Source of the DNA: Forficula auricularia
Lineage: Eukaryota > Arthropoda > Insecta > Dermaptera > Forficulidae
Reading direction: 5' to 3'
Assembly (NCBI GenBank): GCA_024734495.1
Contig: JALMQS010000722.1
Coordinates: forward strand, 814,254 to 878,253
Length of the DNA stretch: 64,000 bases
Positions 36,005-43,042 of this stretch are shown piece by piece. The stretch's first letter is position 1. Every line of letters begins with the position of its first letter. The position numbers and the translations under genes are program-made. The notes under the pieces are model-generated. The model was not told the origin of the DNA. It worked only from the letters and a program-made list of their open reading frames with translations, and searched no databases.

Positions 36005-38611
36005 CTGTAAACAGCTTAGCTTGAGCTCTCTTGAACATCTATCGAATTTCGTTAAAAAATCGATTTCTGACGCATCCCGGGCAATCTAGTCTGCCGGACT
36101 ATCGAGTGCCGGATTATCGATGTTTTACTGTATTTACACTATTTAAAATTTATTGCATTGAAAAAAATTAAAATTATATATTACAAATACAAATAATGTG
36201 TAAATATGTACTGTATTTTTATTTTATTTGATTAAAATAAATTTTTCATGAAAATAATAATATTTATATTTGAAAGTTTATAATACGAAAATAAGGACAA
36301 GTTTTTATGTGTGCTTTTTATTTATCAACCAACGTTTCGTCGACTTTGCCGACTTCTTCAGAGCTTCATATAGTCATGCCACACATTCGCCTAGAGAAAA
36401 TTTAGACGAATGTGTGACATGACTATTTGTAGCCCTGAAAAAGTCGGCAAAGTCGACTGAAACGTTGGTTGATAAATGAAAGACACACATAAAAACTTGT
36501 CCTTATTTTCCTATTAAAAACATTCAAATAAATACAAATTATGGACGGAAATGATAATAATAATAATTATATTTCTTTACTAATATACATATGTATATTG
36601 AATATATTAAAATATATATAATTAATTTTTCGTTTTTACAGATACCTATTCGAATTTCTGGTGGCGGCGAGCCATCTTCTCCAAATCCGGTTAATAATCA
36701 TACACGTACCATGTCTGATGGTGGAGACATTTTCAAACATACTGTCGTCGGTGGAGAGAGTGGAAATAGTGGAAGCGGAGAACCAGGTTAAAAACCTATA
36801 CTAAAATATTCTGTTTTTTCACCATTTTGTTTTAAACAGTGATAATCTCATTTTTATTTATTTCTTAGAGAGAACTCCAAAACAAATTTAAAATTTAATT
36901 AATATAACATAATTAATACCATACCATTATAATTATATAAATATTATTTTTAAATCTTACATAATTTCTATGTAAATGAACCGTTATTGTATGTTTCCGA
37001 ATATAAATATAATTTTATTGTTTTAAAATCAAGATTTTTTTTTGAAAATAACTTTTTATTGTAAAGCTTTCTCTTATTTTCTATCTTTTTCTATTATATT
37101 ATTATTTTTGATTCTTGAACTTATTCTTTCTAAATTTCTTTATTATCATAGTTAACTATTTATATTCCCTAATTAGTTGAGATTAACATTAACTTGAACT
37201 TTTCTTTTATTATAGATTTTAGATCAAACAAATTTCAAAAATATTTATTTTCGATGATTTTTAATTATTTTTCTAATATTAAAAAAAAAATATATAATTG
37301 GATTATTCAATTATTCTTTTGTTAATTTAATATTAATATACAATTTGATTAATATCTATAAATTTCTACTAATTACTAATTATTGCTTCCCCATACTAAA
37401 ATGCCTGTAAATAACATCTATTTATACAATATATTTCCTATATATCCTTATTAAAATAAATAAATTCGATTGGTGGATTCTCTACAAGTTATATCTCTTA
37501 AAGTAGTTGTTTCACGATATGGGTTTTCTTAGGATTTTTTTTAAATTTAGACAGATTATTATTTAAATACATCTGCATCGATTGGTGGCAAAACGAAATT
37601 TATGAACAATATAGTTCCGGAGATATTAAATTTTAAAAATAGAGTTTTTCAGACTCTTATACATTGCACTATACGGGATATTGGAAAGTTTACATACATA
37701 TTTAATTATAATTTAGAAACCCTTCTTACTATTTTTATAAAAAACTAAACAATAACCAATACATATTTTAAGCCAATTTTGATTCATAGTTACAACACAG
37801 TTTCTGAGATAATAATTAATAAAATAATGAAAAATGTATAAAAAAATTTACACTAAAAACAATTTGGCAACAGCTCATTTATTTAACCAGCGAAAGATGT
37901 ATAAAACGCGCATGCGCTAGATTTTTTCAAAATTATAATTTTCATAAGGTGTAACCTAGGCGTTGATTACATTTGTTAAAAAATAACAAAACGATTTTTA
38001 TAGAAATAAATCGACCTTTAAAATGTATTTTATCTGTCATTTTAATATAAAAATATTCAATCTCTTACAATAGTGCCAGATTTGTCAAACGAGCACGGGA
38101 TTGGCTAGAATCGGTACATAAACAGCAAAAAGTTTTGGGCTAATGAATCCTTATTGTCTGTTCTATATACTCTAGCATTAACTTTTTGCTAGTATTGTCG
38201 CGAAACAACTACCTTAACTTATAATTTCTAAATATTTCATTTTGTCTTCTGACTTTTGGGTTCTCTCTTTGGAAATATCTACTATTTTAATTTTAATTTA
38301 GTTATTTATTAAAACTCTTTTAGTTTTTGATTTGATGCTTGCTTTTATTAATCTCGCGCTTTCTTGGTTTTTGGGAACCTCGACTGACTTCTGCCTTTTA
38401 TCAAACTAACCATGGCGATGGTTGCGATCGGCCATTACATTTCTACTATTACTTCACCTATAAACTCGAAAATATAAACTATTTTAAATTAGTTGGGAAT
38501 AATGTAATGAGTACGAGTATAACTCGAAGGGCGCCTTTGCCGCCTCCTGTTCCTCCGCCACCGCCGCCCACACAGCCAGCGTCTTTAGCTTATGAGAGTA
38601 CAGACCTGTGA
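17187..38611 (+). CDS. RhoGAP92B: BAR-domain RhoGAP (RICH/Nadrin; ARHGAP17/44 family)
   Basis: A GTPase-activating protein that binds curved membrane through an N-terminal BAR domain and stimulates GTP hydrolysis by Rho/Rac/Cdc42 GTPases. Thirteen exons: 17187-17239, 17305-17458, 19102-19177, 19261-19540, 21945-22095, 24520-24853, 25101-25337, 26233-26312, 26377-26569, 27579-27949, 28646-29010, 36642-36786, 38493-38611. This gives about 852 residues, close to vertebrate RICH1/2. BAR is about 1-230 (MKKQFFRVKQLADQ, EVPNILKNKRNLQKL). RhoGAP is about 245-440, with the arginine finger in EEGLFRV and LKSYLRELPEPLL. The family GPNLLW reads APTLLW here. The tail is Pro/Ser-rich, with PLPPPVPPPPPP before the terminus ESTDL, like the ESTAL PDZ ligand of RICH2. 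An in-frame TAA lies 21 bp before the ATG. All phases agree except exon 2/3, where one base is lacking. The symbol is by fly orthology. Confidence 0.93.
17305..17458 (+). CDS. RhoGAP92B: RhoGAP exon 2 (BAR)
   Basis: Acceptor TATTTTAG; completes R and continues AGKTEALSDDLQDADRKVEF to KEKRL; donor GTATGG (phase 0). Confidence 0.9.
17661..17905. mobile_element. Short TIR element in RhoGAP intron 2
   Basis: Ends CCTTAGAGTGTAAACC(C)GCTAA and TTAGCAGGTTTACACTCTAAGG, inverted over about 25 bp with few mismatches. 245 bp long, no ORF. Confidence 0.7.
17905..18113. mobile_element. Hairpin MITE of about 205 bp
   Basis: Abuts the previous element. Arms of about 53 bp begin CCAGTTGTATGTCGGTTG and end CAACCGACATACAACTGG. 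The centre is GC-richer (CTCCGGCCGGATCG). A one-armed relative lies at 58725-58830. Confidence 0.75.
18120..18440 (+). pseudogene. Ty3/gypsy reverse transcriptase fragment
   Basis: The frame 18273-18404 encodes AKKSFETMSELGLCRPSKSP, followed by WASPLHMVKKKN, the conserved start of gypsy-type RT, then stops. No LTRs or catalytic YVDD region were seen. A relic in RhoGAP intron 2. Confidence 0.85.
18656..18694 (-). ncRNA. Hammerhead-like ribozyme motif
   Basis: Minus strand: CTGATGA, extra A, perfect 6-bp stem II GAGGGC-AAA-GCCCTC, GAAAC, palindromic ACTATAGT, C. Antisense to the host gene. Confidence 0.55.
18853..18893 (+). ncRNA. Hammerhead-like ribozyme motif, sense in RhoGAP intron 2
   Basis: CTGATGA, extra A, 6-bp stem II GAGGGC-AAA-GCCCTC, GAAAC, ACTACAGT (one mismatch to the palindrome), C. 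It would be transcribed in the RhoGAP pre-mRNA. Confidence 0.55.
19102..19177 (+). CDS. RhoGAP92B: RhoGAP exon 3 (BAR), frame lacks one base
   Basis: Acceptor TTTTTCTAG, then seven A and TGC. The conserved frame is NADYILGVAMQESSLASEDD then CLL, ending at a GTAACT donor (phase 2). Coming from phase 0, the canonical junction needs eight A here. Either one A is missing in this sequence, or splicing uses a non-canonical boundary including the preceding G. Confidence 0.85.
19261..19540 (+). CDS. RhoGAP92B: RhoGAP exon 4 (BAR)
   Basis: NVLWECGKVELSLAQHSVDH through EVPNILKNKRNLQKLILDMD to KVEQCR; donor GTAATA (phase 0). The EVPNI.K.R..L..L.LDMDS block is diagnostic of the RICH/Nadrin BAR domain. 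Confidence 0.95.
19731..19990. mobile_element. Short TIR element in RhoGAP intron 4
   Basis: Ends ATATATGTGCCCGTAATTAT and ATAATTATGGGCACATATAT are inverted. 260 bp, AT-rich, no ORF. TA-type insertion is possible because both ends lie in TATA. Confidence 0.65.
20012..20616. mobile_element. hAT-like non-autonomous element (20020-20608)
   Basis: Inverted ends CAGGGTTCTTCAAACT and AGTTTGAAGACCCCG, with flanks CTCTAAGG / TTCTAAGG (7 of 8). A third CAAGGGTCATCAAACT copy at 20338 suggests a second related end nested inside. Confidence 0.7.
21085..21320. repeat. Palindromic GTACCTAGGGACA repeat cluster
   Basis: GTACCTAGGGACA at about 21088, TGTCCCCAGGTAC at about 21268, and two more partial copies to 21316. 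Probably the ends of a small unidentified MITE. Confidence 0.4.
21945..22095 (+). CDS. RhoGAP92B: RhoGAP exon 5 (end of BAR)
   Basis: The acceptor follows a long T-run (TTTTTTAAG). Encodes DMLASDMFQLISRQSDLAEI through YAKLQRDYHQSALQTLQELL; donor GTGAGT (phase 1). Confidence 0.93.
22100..23025. other. AT-rich intron sequence, no element recognised
   Basis: First part of RhoGAP intron 5. Small ORFs present lack any family features. Confidence 0.5.
23029..24230. mobile_element. hAT element, non-autonomous (23037-24222), TSD GTTATCAG
   Basis: Ends TAGAGACCGGATT and AATCCGGTCTCTA; perfect 8-bp duplication GTTATCAG. 1186 bp with repeated GCATATTT(T)GCATATTTG motifs near both ends, a (TA)n run (23238-23261) and a C-run (about 23813-23823). 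No transposase frame. Confidence 0.88.
24245..24330. repeat. Family A fold-back fragment
   Basis: AGAGGTTGTCCTCTGCTTGAT (one arm edge) is joined directly to AAACAAAATCTTTTCAATTAA of the terminal extension, so the whole interior has been lost. Confidence 0.6.
24520..24853 (+). CDS. RhoGAP92B: RhoGAP exon 6 (RhoGAP domain, arginine finger)
   Basis: CKPVFGTHLSEHLRVTGRHI, LCVCALLSLNGATREEGLFR, RDPHIFASALKSYLRELPEP; donor GTAAAA (phase 2). Carries the catalytic arginine and the conserved lysine of LKSYLRELPEP. Confidence 0.96.
25101..25337 (+). CDS. RhoGAP92B: RhoGAP exon 7 (RhoGAP domain)
   Basis: RIQGESRLQAIYQVIQELPI, then NLCYVIKFLSSLLKHQTVNK, then MTVQNLAIVMAPTLLWPP; donor GTAAAA (phase 2). 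The usual GPNLLW is APTLLW here. Confidence 0.95.
25440..26230. other. RhoGAP intron 7, AT-rich
   Basis: Weak inverted similarity between 25475-25610 and 25700-25755 (TTCTCGTCGA..., TCTGGACCAG / GTCCAGATATC). Nothing else recognised. Confidence 0.4.
26233..26312 (+). CDS. RhoGAP92B: RhoGAP exon 8 (end of RhoGAP domain)
   Basis: INMSTASQHSGLVDTLISYA then DWFFPD; matches the family HADWFFP. Donor GTAACT (phase 1). Confidence 0.94.
26377..26569 (+). CDS. RhoGAP92B: RhoGAP exon 9 (Ser-rich linker)
   Basis: VEFFVSLSRDSSLTNGCPGN onward, Ser/Thr/Pro-rich; includes KRSQSNSSLSDHS. Donor GTATAT (phase 2). Confidence 0.9.
26638..26989. mobile_element. TIR element (26647-26980) with TAGGGTGTC ends
   Basis: About 45-bp inverted ends (TAGGGTGTCT..., GACACCCTA) with long A/T runs and TAACATTGCTCCC / GGGGAGCATTA inner blocks. 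The flanks share TGGAGGT. Contains a family B terminal motif (GTTGGTTCTAGGTGAAAC). Confidence 0.7.
27579..27949 (+). CDS. RhoGAP92B: RhoGAP exon 10 (proline-rich, SH3-ligand-like)
   Basis: SPPQGSPKPATRRKHKPAAP, PPVPPIANSPG, KIPPPRPSGPS, TPPPPPPPS. Donor GTAATT (phase 1). Reading through the donor gives five codons and a stop at 27964-27966, so intron retention would truncate the protein before the PDZ-ligand end. Confidence 0.92.
28540..28625 (+). repeat. Family A terminal-extension remnant
   Basis: TTCTGCTTCTCTCGGCAAAAA matches the extension of family A fold-back elements. No arms present, 20 bp before exon 11. Confidence 0.55.
28646..29010 (+). CDS. RhoGAP92B: RhoGAP exon 11 (Pro/Ser-rich)
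   Basis: QPTRPPPAVTTTSSNTPDST, VTVPVSPVSPTPPGQ, RRKPHPPIAAPRPS, PAVPERPSSLQRPRTSSLEN. PxxP motifs; donor GTAAGA (phase 0). Confidence 0.93.
29603..29625. repeat. G homopolymer run
   Basis: About 18 consecutive G within intron 11, next to low-complexity sequence; length likely unreliable. Confidence 0.8.
30302..30839. mobile_element. piggyBac-like MITE (30306-30835) flanked by TTAA
   Basis: Ends GGTAGTTCTTTC and GAAAGAATCTCC; TTAA on both sides. It is an inverted-orientation copy of 50598-51112 along its whole length. Confidence 0.88.
30909..32194 (+). mobile_element. Mariner transposon, inactive
   Basis: Inverted ends TTGTTCGGAAAGTAATTTCG (30912) and complement (ending 32190), with TA on both sides. 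The transposase starts at 31091 (MESDKQNFRHILLFYYRKG, helix-turn-helix). It has an in-frame TGA at 31241, a frameshift in the T-run 31689-31698, and ends at 32118. The DD34D triad: the first site reads TGNEKW (Asp to Asn, codon 31547), the second HQDNARPH and third SPDLAPSDY are intact. Nested in the 39-bp-TIR element. Confidence 0.93.
32398..32530 (+). pseudogene. Possible LINE C-terminus fragment
   Basis: The frame reads KNLKELAISGEEVITTVQKA then VLLG...RFLNLP and ends in A-rich sequence (32514-32530). It has the look of the end of a retrotransposon pol frame, perhaps the target into which the TIR element inserted. Family not recognised. Confidence 0.4.
33120..33514. mobile_element. Hammerhead fold-back element, family A (33133-33501), 13-bp TSD
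   Basis: The left arm is complete (GTTGTCCTCTGCTTGATGC...). The right arm is mostly deleted and replaced by sequence with a G-run (33439-33449), followed by the extension CTCTGCTACTCTCGGCAAAA. GACCTCATGTCAC occurs at 33120-33132 and 33502-33514, a perfect 13-bp duplication. Confidence 0.8.
33232..33266 (-). ncRNA. Hammerhead-like ribozyme motif
   Basis: Minus strand: CTGATGA, extra T, 6-bp stem II GAAGAC-CTA-GTCTTC, GAAAC, palindromic ACTAGT, C. Confidence 0.55.
33879..36132. mobile_element. pogo/Tigger-like TIR element (33881-36130) with nested LINE
   Basis: Ends CAGTAGAACCTCGATAATCC and GGATTATCGATGTTTTACTG, flanked by TA. GCCGGA blocks recur near both ends. No transposase remains; the centre is filled by the LINE at about 34100-36005. 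Confidence 0.85.
34100..36005 (+). mobile_element. 5'-truncated LINE, CR1/Jockey-like, (TTTA)n tail
   Basis: RT frame from FNRCLDEGTMPIGWKRALVI, through NYRPVSLTSL, to a frameshift near 34410. It then continues as FLDFAKAFDKVSH, GVIQGSVLGPLLF and the catalytic FADD, ending at 35558-35560. Endonuclease missing. The 3' end is (TTTA)n at 35972-36005. Only the one frameshift was seen, so it is fairly young. Confidence 0.92.
36331..36364 (-). ncRNA. Hammerhead-like ribozyme motif
   Basis: Minus strand: CTGAAGA, extra A, GTCG/CGAC stem II, GAAAC, palindromic ACGT, T. Confidence 0.5.
36434..36466 (+). ncRNA. Hammerhead-like motif, mutated
   Basis: CTGAAAA in place of CTGAAGA (G8 lost), then the same stem II and GAAACGTT. 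Sense to RhoGAP but probably inactive. Confidence 0.35.
36642..36786 (+). CDS. RhoGAP92B: RhoGAP exon 12
   Basis: IPIRISGGGEPSSPNPVNNH to GNSGSGEP; donor GTTAAA (phase 1). If unspliced, a TAA follows within two codons; the phase match and conserved end in exon 13 favour splicing. Confidence 0.88.
37498..38217. mobile_element. piggyBac-like MITE (37502-38213) flanked by TTAA
   Basis: Ends AGTAGTTGTTTCACGATA and ATTGTCGCGAAACAACTACC; TTAA both sides. About 710 bp in RhoGAP intron 12, no ORF. Confidence 0.8.
38493..38611 (+). CDS. RhoGAP92B: RhoGAP exon 13 (terminal, PDZ-ligand end)
   Basis: Acceptor AAATTAG, phase matches exon 12. Encodes GNNVMSTSITRRAPLPPPVP, then PPPPPTQPASLAYESTDL and TGA. 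Ends like the ESTAL PDZ-binding tail of RICH2; the polyproline run suits SH3/EVH1 partners. Confidence 0.9.
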
Positions 38612-41600
38612 TATTAATTTTATCGAAAAAGTTAAATGATCTACACGCTTATTGTTATTATGATAAACATTTATTCATTTTAAAAGATCATTTGTTTTCT
38701 AATCATTTTTCAAAAGGTTTTTGTATAGTCAGATTAAAAATTATTGTATTGTTATTGAAATTGCTATTGCTAATTTTGAATGAAGATTTATGTTCCTTAT
38801 TTCCATTTTAAAAACTATTTATTTACATTAAAATATATAAATTCCTAAATCTTAACTTAAATAATTAGACAACTTCTATTGAATTGAATTTAAATATTTT
38901 TTTTACTTTGTCCAAGTATAAAGAATAATTATTTGTTTTTTTCTTCTTCTAAATAAACCATATTTGGTAATCGAGAAACTCTTTTCTATTTATCTTAGGT
39001 AAAAAATCCCTTTAGTTTATCCATTTCGAGTATATAATCTCAATTATTTTCTAGAAATAATAGAAAAAATATAAGACTGTAAAAATATTCTTTATTTTTT
39101 AAAATTTTTTAAATTTGAAAAAATAGCATTTGTTTTTTTTTGGAATCACTTTTTTCACTAGATAAGGTACTAAACTGATTCGATCTCAATTTCTATCTTT
39201 TTATATGTTTTGTTTGTAAATATTAAATACCAAAGCATTATTCAGTTAAATTTATAAACTTAAATTTTCATTATTCATTAAAAAAAAAAAATCGGTTTTT
39301 AATCCCTAATCTATAAACTGTTTTTTCCAAATTGTTTCTTTGCAACATATCTATTTGTTTTCCAAGATGTGTCCATTATTAACAGTAATTGCATTATTTT
39401 CCTTATTAAAATATTTCCATTAAGAGTAAATATACTTTTTTTACAATTGGATTTTAATTTTAATTTTATGTGATCATTTATTTAATTATTAATTTATATT
39501 ATTCTGAAAACTTTTATATTGTTTGGGTTAATTACTATTCGGAAAAAAAGCAAATTTAAAGATTACTTGAATCACAAATTAGAAAATTTTTAATAAATTC
39601 ATTTTATGAGACGACCTTTCCGCTTTTAAGGCTAGGTTCATTCTCAAGGGGCTATTAAAATAGTGTCACTTTTGAATATATTTTACCTTGAATTTTTTAA
39701 TTTAAGGTATAAACATTCTGCTTTGCAAGCTGTATATATATATATGTATAAAACTTCAGAGTTTTTATTCAAAACTTCATTTATTTTTTTATATACATAA
39801 TTGTTTCTTTAAGTTCAGCTTCACTAAAATCAATATTAAATTATAAATACTAATAAAACTAATTTATTTATAATTCTTTATTCACTTGATTATGTTTATT
39901 TCTTTCTTATTATTGTCAATAGATGAAATGTTGAATCACTATGTTTTCCTGAATATATAATATATTTCTTTAATTTCATAAAACCCATTAAGAAAATAAG
40001 TATAACTTAATAGTATCAAGAGTCTAGAAATATTAATTAAGACATTTTAGTTTTCTTCTAAAAAAATATCACATTAATATATATTAATATATACATATAA
40101 TAAATTTTTACTAAATAAATTTCAAAATAAAATTTTTTTTTATAAATTTTCTAGCTAATATAATATAGATGTTATATCCAATGTTTCTCACTCTAGACTC
40201 TTTAACTTGAATTTTAATCTACTACGTGAAAATAAAAATATTTTATCTCATATAAAAACGAATTAATTAAATAATATTTTTGTAAGTTTACTGCTTTGAA
40301 GATTTTCTTCAAGTAATATATAATATATACCACACTGATTAAAATCAGCAGCTTTTTATTAATAATTTGTAAATCAATATATTATATCAACATAAGCACA
40401 AAATTATGCAGAATTACATCAATAATGAATAAAAAACTATTTTTATCAAAATATCTTTTTGATACTTTTAAAGAAAAATGTTTTATTGTTAATTACATGT
40501 AATTAAAATAATTCTTAGTCTTTGTATATAAGATATAAATAAATATACATATATTATATATATATATATATATTGTAATTTTTTTTAGTCATTAATTCAT
40601 TATTCCAAAATTTGTTCCCTTTTAGTTTTATAATTATTTTTACTGTTAACGGAACAAAGAATTGTTGAATCAAGTAACAAATATTGTGGACCCAATTGAT
40701 TTCCATAGGAATATTTTATTGCAAATGGTTAACTTTATTCAATTAAATGTATTAAGAGATCACCAATTTCAAAGCATGCTTGTTTATAATAGATTCTGAG
40801 ACATTATATATTGTCCACTTACCATTCTATTAAAAAGTGTATTGCTTATCAAAAGAAGAAATTTTAAAATTTTACTAGGAATAACAACAAGAATGTCTTT
40901 CATTAGATTAAAATTTTTGAAGAAATGCTGCGCTTTTTTCTATTTATTCATCTATAATATACAGAGAATAATAACAATTTGGAAAATTATTTCTTAACTT
41001 TACAATTATATTTTTAAAAATGTTGTCTTAATATATAATAAAGTGTAGGTGAATGGATTATGAGAATAATGTGAATTAGTATATTTTGGTTCAAAAGTAA
41101 GGGTTCGAAGGATCCCCACCGACTATTTTCAAAAATGAATTTGACCTTTCATTTAAAAAAAGGTTTCCCATCCCTGGGCTAGACTATAAAATGGATTACG
41201 GATAAGGAGCTAATGACTTGTGCTGGCGATATCAACTGAATTTTCTATATTATATATTTAAATGAGCCCATAACATATGATCTTTGAACCTAGAATTAAT
41301 CACACCTGGTATTTCAATTGATTATTAAGGAATTCATGAACAGATATCTTGCTGAGATTATAAAAAATTGAATCTATATTATACAGTAAGTCCCTTAGAA
41401 ACCAAAAAGCAAGATAATTTCTCAATTGGAAAAAATATTAATGTTGGGAATTTCACTTAAGTTGATTACTTCCGTATGGGATGGTGTTGAGGCCTGGATG
41501 GGTTACTAAATAAATAAATTAGACATTAATTTCAAAGTATTCTATTAAATTCAATAATTTGTTCCTATGACTGGAAGTTTCTCTCTTTATTTGTCTTCCT

Positions 41601-42831
41601 AAATCTTTCAAACTTCAAAAGCAAATTTTACATTTATCTTAAATTCTTCCAAACTCATCCATATTCTTTTTGCGAATTGACGGTATAAGTTTTAAGACTG
41701 TTTTACATCCTCACTTTCATAAATAAAAAGTCCTAAGAAACATATATAATGATTAGAAAGTACATTAATGGTAGAAAAATGTATAGAAGCCTAAACTTCT
41801 AATCATAGCTTAAAAAGGAAAGAATGTAATGTTCATTTTGATATTTATAAAAATATTTTTCCTTGAAAAACTTGACTTATAAACTAGAATAAAAATGATA
41901 ATATGGTTTAGGCTTATGCTTGATAAATTGGACTTCGAATTTTTCTGGGCTGATATGTATTTATATCGATTTTCGTTGTAAATCATTGATTTTTTTTTTG
42001 TTTCTTTTTTTTCATGATTTAATTGGTACAAAATTAGTTAATTGTGCCAGAAAATAAGTGATAATTTTTTAGAATTGAGTTTTCACTATCAGTGTGGAGG
42101 ATTAAAATCATAAAAAGTTCTTATTAATAACTAAAATGAGGAATTATTAATATTATAAGAGTGTTCATTAATAAAGAAAATAACTAAGGTTCTGAAAACA
42201 ATATTTTTTAAAAATATATTTATTTTTTGATTTCAGGTTCTGTAAATATATGTATATTAATATATTTGTTATAAATTTCTATAAGTTACAAAAATTGTGT
42301 AAGATATTATGAAAGTTTATATATTTATAAATATATTTAAATAAAAAGTAAAAGGACCAAGGCGAAAATCTCCTTGATGGATTGGTGTATATTCATAAAG
42401 TTTACATATAAACATTCACTTATTTAAATACTAAAAAATAGTAGTTTGCACAATTTTCGAGCAAATGTTTTGTAATAAATTTCAAAAATTTTATCTAAAA
42501 ATCTATTTATAAAACGAGTTTCTGCACAAGATAATCTTGCATCGAAATAAATACTTAAGTTATTAAATACTTTAAAAAAAATCTTAGAAAATTATATAAA
42601 AAAATACTTTTTACAGTTGATAATGTGTTCTTACAAAATAATTTAGTCAATCATGATCAATATGATAAAAATGTTTAAAAATAATGAATGTGAAATTGCC
42701 TCCCCCATTTTGATAATTCTGATGTTATTATAAATAGGATGTTCTTATTCAAAGCAGTCTTTAGCTCTCTTTAGACATCTTCATCAAACTGGTGGATAAC
42801 TTGAAAATTCTATATTATTACCACCATTCAT
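38612..42831. other. AT-rich intergenic tract between convergent genes
   Basis: Contains the 3' UTR of RhoGAP (an AATAAA lies at about 38950) and that of the minus-strand gene. A (TA)n run is at 40555-40571, and a hAT-like end (GGTTTCCCATCCCTGGGCTA) at 41160-41182. No further gene seen. Confidence 0.5.
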
Positions 42832-43042
42832 TTATGAATGTTTTTTCTTGCGATTGGTAGATTTTCCTATAACATAAAATCGATTGGGTTTTCCATTGCC
42901 TGGGAAGTACTTGTGATACATCGATTTTGGTGGTGAGTAGTAAGATTTTCCTCCATCTCCGCCGGCATGGATGCCATTGAAATCTTCAAACGTGCTATTT
43001 AACACGTCATTTTCGTGGATTCTCCGCTTGCTTGCATTCATA
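42832..43042 (-). CDS. Unrecognised secreted protein, terminal exon
   Basis: Acceptor TTTTTAG; one base completes Ser, then MNASKRRIHENDVLNSTFED to TNRKKKHS and TAA. Basic, Tyr/Gly-rich; holds the second NGKP block. Confidence 0.8.

Larger units (their letters stand above)
36290..36512. mobile_element. Hammerhead fold-back element, family D
   Basis: Arms of about 95 bp (AATAAGGACAAGTTTTTATG... and inverse) surround a short loop. The two outward cores have the ACGT helix III. It lies in RhoGAP intron 11, 130 bp before exon 12. No target duplication found. Confidence 0.75.
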
